DNA of 64,000 nucleotides from an uncultured Clostridia bacterium (GTDB lineage Bacteria; Bacillota; Clostridia; Peptostreptococcales; Anaerovoracaceae), in assembly GCA_947302715.1 (NCBI GenBank), contig CAMYVY010000003.1, forward strand, positions 57,140 to 121,139. Reading direction: 5' to 3'. Positions within the stretch are counted from its first letter, which is position 1. Each line of letters begins with the position of its first letter. The position numbers were made by a program, and so were the translations under genes. The notes beneath the pieces were generated by a model. It was not told the DNA's origin and ran no database searches. It saw nothing but the letters and a program-made list of their open reading frames with translations. Below are positions 59,584-64,000 of this stretch, in pieces.

Positions 59584-59612
59584 TTGCATTCCCCAAAGTT
59601 TTGAGGCATAAT
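59584..59612 (+). promoter_or_regulatory. Promoter of rpsF-ssb-rpsR
   Basis: TTGCAT-N17-CATAAT. Confidence 0.65.
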
Positions 59613-59618
59613 AGTGAA

Positions 59619-59683
59619 GCACGCAAGAGGGCATGCCTTATTGAAATCGCGTGCACAATCTCTGCGCTGTATGAGAGCAGCGC
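59619..59683 (+). promoter_or_regulatory. rpsF leader with two hairpins; possible ribosomal-protein autoregulatory element
   Basis: GCACGC(59619)/GCGTGC(59649) and GCGCTG(59664)/CAGCGC(59678). Confidence 0.4.
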
Positions 59684-59710
59684 CATTAAGACCATAGGGA
59701 GGTGAAAAAT

Positions 59711-60001
59711 ATGAAGAACTACGAAGTCTTGTTCGTCATCGATCCTGCATTGGAGGATGACAAGAAGGATGCTGCCGTTCAGAGAATCAGCGACATCATT
59801 TCTTCAGAGGGCGGAGAAGTCAGCGACGTAGATGTCTGGGGACTCAGAAAACTGGCATATCCGATCCAGAAGAAGAGCGAAGGATATTACGTGGTAGTCC
59901 AGTTCAAAGCTGAACCCACACTGCCGCTGGAGCTCGACAGAAGAATCAAGATCTCTGATGACTACATCAGGCACATCATCGTTAGCAAGGACGAAAAATA
60001 G
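59711..60001 (+). CDS. rpsF: 30S ribosomal protein S6
   Basis: MKNYEVLFVIDPALEDDKKDAAVQRISDIISSEGGEVSDVDVWGLRKLAYPI; RBS GGGAGGTG. Confidence 0.96.
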   Translation: MKNYEVLFVIDPALEDDKKDAAVQRISDIISSEGGEVSDVDVWGLRKLAYPIQKKSEGYYVVVQFKAEPTLPLELDRRIKISDDYIRHIIVSKDEK

Positions 60002-60016
60002 AAAGAGGTGCAAGGT

Positions 60017-60499
60017 ATGAATAGTGTAATTTTGACAGGTAGATTGACCAGAGATCCCGAACTTAGATATACATCCGGCTCACAGATGGCAGTTGCGAAA
60101 TTCAGCATCGCTGTCGACAGACCGGTCAGACAGGGGAAGGAAAGGGAAGCAGATTTCCCGAGGATAACAGTCTTTGGCAAACAAGCTGAGAATTGCGAAA
60201 GGTACCTTGCAAAAGGAAGAATGGTAGGAATCCAGGGAAGAATCCAGACGGGTTCTTACCAGGACAGAGACGGAAAGACCGTTTACACTACCGACGTAAT
60301 TGCTGACAGAGTTGAATTCCTTGAGTGGGGAGACCGTAAAGACCAGGGCGCTTCTTCCAGCGGAAGCCAGCAAAGCTATAGCGCACCGGCTCCAAGTGCT
60401 GAACCTATTCCTCAAGGAAACGCATCCTCATCCTTTGACGATTTCGAGGCAGAGATGCCCGATTCATTCCAGACGATTGACGAGGATGTCCCATTCTAA
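60017..60499 (+). CDS. ssb: Single-stranded DNA-binding protein
   Basis: MNSVILTGRLTRDPELRYTSGSQMAVAKFSIAVDRPV; C-terminal acidic DEDVPF. Confidence 0.96.
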   Translation: MNSVILTGRLTRDPELRYTSGSQMAVAKFSIAVDRPVRQGKEREADFPRITVFGKQAENCERYLAKGRMVGIQGRIQTGSYQDRDGKTVYTTDVIADRVEFLEWGDRKDQGASSSGSQQSYSAPAPSAEPIPQGNASSSFDDFEAEMPDSFQTIDEDVPF

Positions 60500-60638
60500 A
60501 AATATGGGCTCGCGTAGTACGAGATGAATATATGTGGATGAAGATCGAATGCGGTTGTTATCTGTAAGAACGAGATGACTGTTTAGATTTGAAACCCACG
60601 CATCATCATTATGCGGCTCCAAGGAAAGGAGACATATC

Positions 60639-60878
60639 ATGGCTGAAAAAAGAAGAAACACAGGCGGCATCAGAAGAAAGAAAGTATGCCAGTTCTGTGC
60701 TGACAGTGCCGAGACAATAGACTACAAGGATACAGAAAAGCTGAAGAAGTTTATCACAGAAAGAGGCAAACTTCTCCCGAGAAGAGTAACCGGTACTTGC
60801 GCAATTCACCAGCGTGACATCACAACTGCAGTGAAGAGAGCAAGAATTGTCGCACTGCTTCCTTACGTAGCAGAATAA
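60639..60878 (+). CDS. rpsR: 30S ribosomal protein S18
   Basis: [66 protein letters not shown]. Confidence 0.97.
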   Translation: MAEKRRNTGGIRRKKVCQFCADSAETIDYKDTEKLKKFITERGKLLPRRVTGTCAIHQRDITTAVKRARIVALLPYVAE

Positions 60879-60898
60879 TCATGTAGCAGCTACTTGCC

Positions 60899-60943
60899 AG
60901 AGACGGCAACCTTGATGACCATCAAGGCTACCGTCTCTTTTTA
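60899..60943 (+). terminator. Terminator after rpsR
   Basis: AGAGACGG..CCTTGATGaccATCAAGG..CCGTCTCTTTTT. Confidence 0.85.
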
Positions 60944-61019
60944 TATCACAGGTACAGATTTCGTGAGTATATAGAATGTGGATTTAATCCAGGCTTCCAT
61001 GTACCTCGGATGTAGCTTT

Positions 61020-61140
61020 GGTGGGAATATGTGTGCTACGGAGGCGGCTTTGACGGAAATTAATGTACCGCGAGGGCAGTTTTTATGGAAATTAATGTAC
61101 CGCGGAGGCGGCTTGATGGAAATCAATGTACCGCGGGTCT
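61020..61140. repeat. 31-32-bp imperfect tandem repeats (3-4 copies)
   Basis: ggaaattaatgtaccgcgagggcagtttttat / ggaaattaatgtaccgcggaggcggcttgat / ggaaatcaatgtaccgcgggtct, plus a degenerate upstream copy. Confidence 0.85.
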
Positions 61141-61236
61141 AAAAAGATAGATGTGCTCACAGCTTGGCGAGAGGAATGCGAGGCGTAGCGACCACACTTA
61201 TTGCGAAGGATGGGTTTATGAGGTAATATAGATAGC

Positions 61237-62121
61237 ATGATTAATGATGATTTACCGAAAATGATTAGAGTAAAAAAGGAATTGGAGCATCATTATATAG
61301 AGGGTTCCTACGGAGGCAACCAAGAATGGTTCATTGGACCAATGATGAAGCTTGGCGGGTGCGGCGCAGAGACGGCCTGCGAATGCTGCATATATTTTTC
61401 GATGCATTATGGGCTGGACCTATATCCATTTGATTTGAACAACTTGACCGTGAAGGACTACAAACAATTCGGTGCAATTATGAAGCCATATTTGTCGCCG
61501 CGCATGACGGGTATTGATCGCTTGGATATTTTTATTGATGGATTCAGAGACTATATTCGGGATAGACTGAGGAACGTCGGAATGGGCCAGGATATTGGAG
61601 AGACCGAGGATATCAGAATGGGTCAGGACGCTGGAGAGACCGAGGATGCAAGAATGGGTCAGGACGCTGGAGAGACCGAGGATATCAGAATCAAGCCGTC
61701 GGATATTGGTAATGCAAATTTACCGATTAGGTTTACGGAGTTCTCCGGAGAAGAAGACGTCGAATCTGCAATCAAAGTTATCAAAGAGCAGATAGACCGT
61801 GGGCTTCCGATTCCGATGCTTATGCTGAACCATAGGGACAAGCGCTTCAAGGACTACGACTGGCATTGGTTTATTGTGAACGGCTACGCCGAAGGAACAA
61901 AGGCACCGCCGCCGGGACCTTGGTCGGACGCAGGTTGTGAAGCGAGTAACAGCGTTTCACCCGACGGAAGCGAAAGGTTTTACATCAAAACCGCAACCTA
62001 CAGCGAATGGGATTGGCTGGATTTCAAGGATTTCTGGGATACCGGACATTCTCGAAAGGGCGGACTGGTGCTAATGAACATTGATGCTACGGAAAGGCGG
62101 ACTGGTGCTAATGAACATTGA
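61237..62121 (+). CDS. Hypothetical protein, possibly papain-like/C39-like cysteine peptidase fold, with an internal 12-aa tandem repeat
   Basis: 294 aa; GGCGAETACECCIYF (candidate nucleophile), DWHWFIVNGYAEG (candidate His); RMGQDAGETEDI repeats. Confidence 0.5.
   Translation: MINDDLPKMIRVKKELEHHYIEGSYGGNQEWFIGPMMKLGGCGAETACECCIYFSMHYGLDLYPFDLNNLTVKDYKQFGAIMKPYLSPRMTGIDRLDIFIDGFRDYIRDRLRNVGMGQDIGETEDIRMGQDAGETEDARMGQDAGETEDIRIKPSDIGNANLPIRFTEFSGEEDVESAIKVIKEQIDRGLPIPMLMLNHRDKRFKDYDWHWFIVNGYAEGTKAPPPGPWSDAGCEASNSVSPDGSERFYIKTATYSEWDWLDFKDFWDTGHSRKGGLVLMNIDATERRTGANEH
61579..61686 (+). repeat. 36-bp in-frame tandem repeat x3
   Basis: rgaatgggycaggaydytggagagaccgaggatdyh units at 61579, 61615, 61651. 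Confidence 0.95.
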
Positions 62122-62192
62122 TGCTACGGAAAGGCGGACTGGTGCTATTGAACATTGATGCCGCGAAAAGATGGAGTGGTGCTAATGAACAT
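62055..62192 (+). repeat. 36-38-bp tandem repeat, about 4 copies, spanning the stop codon of the preceding ORF
   Basis: aaaggcggactggtgctaatgaacattgatgctacgg at 62055, 62093, 62130, 62166 (last partial). Confidence 0.95.
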
Positions 62193-62333
62193 ATCGGGTG
62201 AAAGTAAATAGAGGTCTGCGAGGGATTAACAGATTAAGTTAAAAGAAGTTGACTATCGAGGGATTTGACAAGAAAGAGTGAGAGCCTGAAAAGATAATTA
62301 TATTTTTTGAGGAGAGCGTGAAAGATAAAGCGT

Positions 62334-63713
62334 GTGGAAGTAAAGTGTATGGAATATATAAAGAAGAGTAAAGAACGAAATACGGAAGTGGATAGAGAAA
62401 CGAAACAGACTGTCGCTGACATGATTGATGACGTCAGAGAAAGCGGCGATAGTGCGGTTTTCGAGTACAGCGAGAAATTCGACGGATCCACACGCCGCGC
62501 CGATGGCCTGGGCCTCAGGGTAACCAAGGAAGAAATCGAAGCGGCATATAAAGAAGTTGACCAAGAACTCATAAAGGACATGGCCCAGGCCGCCATGAGC
62601 ATTCTCGCTTTTGCGGAAGCGCAGAAGATGAGTCTCCAGGAGGTGCACGATTTCAGCCCAAGGAAAGGGGTTTTTCTCGGGCATCGCATAATGCCGATAA
62701 ATTCATGTCTTTGCTATGTTCCCGGTGGGAATTATCCGCTGTATTCAACAGCCCTCATGTTGATTATTCCTGCCAAGGAAGCCGGCGTGAAAAGGGTAGT
62801 CGCATGTTCCCCTGTTGAAAAAGGAACGAACAGAATCAACGCCAAAACCCTTGTAGCAATGGATATCGCCGGTGCCGACGAGATATACGCTGTTGGAGGA
62901 ACTCAAGCAATCGCTGCGGCTGCGTATGGGACGGAGAGCATAAGACCGGTTGATTTGATTGTGGGACCAGGGAACAAATACGTCGCGGAGGCCAAACGCC
63001 AATGCTATGGGCAGGTCGGCATAGACTTTGTTGCAGGCCCAAGCGAAGTCCTCGTCATTGCAGATGGAAGCGGAACCCCGGAGGTCGTGGCAGCGGACCT
63101 TCTCGCGCAAGCAGAGCACGACGTGAATGCGAAGTCGATTCTTGTTGTAATCGATGAACCTAATGCGGCAAGTACTGCAGGAACCGAAGTAAAAACCAGC
63201 GACTGCATATCCACGGAAGCCGAAGCAAAAACCAGCGGCCGCGCATTTGCTGAAGCCGTCATCAAAGCCGTCGAAGTAGAGCTGACGACTTTGCCAACAA
63301 AAGAAATAGCAAAAGTGTCTTGGGAAAGAAACGGCGAAGTTATTCTCGTAGAAAGTGCAGACGAAGCTATTGCCTACGCAAACGACATAGCCCCCGAGCA
63401 CTTGGAAATCAATATGGTAGATGACAATTACGCTAAATACTTCCTAAAGAACCTTATGAACTACGGATCTCTATTTATCGGTCAAAACACGGCTGAGGTC
63501 TTTGGCGACTATGCCTCGGGACCGAACCACACGCTTCCAACAGTTAGAGCATCAAGGTATACTGGAGGTCTCTGGGTCGGCACATTCCTAAAGACAGTGA
63601 CCTATCAATACATGAGCGACGAAGGGAGCAGAGAAATAGCGCCCATAGTTAAGCGTCTTGCAGAGGGTGAAGGGCTGTACGCACACGCACTTGCGGCAAA
63701 AATCCGCGAGTAG
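62334..63713 (+). CDS. hisD: Histidinol dehydrogenase
   Basis: 459 aa; VPGGNYPLYSTALMLIIPAKEAGVKRVVACSP, VDLIVGPGNKYVAEAKRQCYGQVGIDFVAGPSEVLVIAD, GPNHTLPT. Confidence 0.94.
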   Translation: MEVKCMEYIKKSKERNTEVDRETKQTVADMIDDVRESGDSAVFEYSEKFDGSTRRADGLGLRVTKEEIEAAYKEVDQELIKDMAQAAMSILAFAEAQKMSLQEVHDFSPRKGVFLGHRIMPINSCLCYVPGGNYPLYSTALMLIIPAKEAGVKRVVACSPVEKGTNRINAKTLVAMDIAGADEIYAVGGTQAIAAAAYGTESIRPVDLIVGPGNKYVAEAKRQCYGQVGIDFVAGPSEVLVIADGSGTPEVVAADLLAQAEHDVNAKSILVVIDEPNAASTAGTEVKTSDCISTEAEAKTSGRAFAEAVIKAVEVELTTLPTKEIAKVSWERNGEVILVESADEAIAYANDIAPEHLEINMVDDNYAKYFLKNLMNYGSLFIGQNTAEVFGDYASGPNHTLPTVRASRYTGGLWVGTFLKTVTYQYMSDEGSREIAPIVKRLAEGEGLYAHALAAKIRE

Positions 63714-63862
63714 AAATTGCCGACACAATCAGCAACACAACCAGCAATAAAACCAGCAACAAAGCCAGCGACACTAATGACGTAGCGGTAGGGCTACGGC
63801 TACTTCTTTCCCTGGCAAACTTAAGGGCCCGCATTTTTCTGTGTATTTTTGATTTTTTGACA

Positions 63863-64000
63863 TTTCGCTCCGGAGTATTTTTGATTTTTGATGCAGATAC
63901 ACAGAAATTCTGGTAGTTAAGTCAATATTTCGGAGTATTTTTGAATTTTTGACGTTTCGCTCCGGAGTATTTTTGATTTTTGATGCAGATACACAGAAAT
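63863..64000. repeat. 46-bp direct repeat x2 (period 92 bp), continuing past window edge
   Basis: tttcgctccggagtatttttgatttttgatgcagatacacagaaat at 63863-63908 and 63955-64000. Confidence 0.95.

Noticed and set aside
60941-61126. 61-aa minus ORF over the 61 kb repeats
   Set aside because: Product of the repeat composition; no RBS or domain support.
61579-61686. CRISPR-like 36-bp periodicity
   Set aside because: Repeats are contiguous, in frame and coding; no spacers.

Overview
The window looks like the replication-origin neighbourhood of a low-GC Firmicute (probably class Clostridia; taxonomy is inferred from gene content and not searched). A left-pointing block (rpmH, rnpA, yidD, yidC, jag, mnmE, mnmG, rsmG, then parA, parB, gdpP-like, rplI, dnaB, DnaD-like loader, divIC-like, rnmV, rsmA) and a right-pointing block (dnaA, dnaN, recF, gyrB, gyrA, rsbW-like, sigB-like, proC and others) diverge at the rpmH/dnaA spacer (~32.5-32.8 kb). 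Left accessory region (0.7-14 kb): NhaC antiporter, an SGNH/MBOAT O-acetylation pair, a G5/DUF348 lipoprotein, and two CWB2 surface proteins that share a chassis but carry different enzymatic tails (transglutaminase-like; polysaccharide deacetylase). Right accessory region (43-64 kb): small-molecule enzymes, a PucR regulator with aminotransferase and ornithine cyclodeaminase-like genes, an AAA/DUF4143 ATPase, C69 dipeptidase, rubredoxin, rpsF-ssb-rpsR and hisD. Strongest unexplained signals: (1) a ~1.9 kb ORF-free, AT-rich, purine-skewed island bracketed by two perfect parS sites and containing a 35-bp iteron-like array; (2) four TTGAAAAGTGTA repeats phased at exactly 33 bp over the promoter and start of the DUF4143 ATPase gene; (3) a candidate structured small RNA with its own promoter and terminator at 57.48-57.66 kb; (4) an RsbW-like anti-sigma factor with five cysteines and a CxxC in the ATP-lid region; (5) a CoA-transferase gene remnant; (6) many short tandem duplications at gene ends and in spacers. 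All calls come from reading the sequence and the supplied ORF translations; no searches were run.
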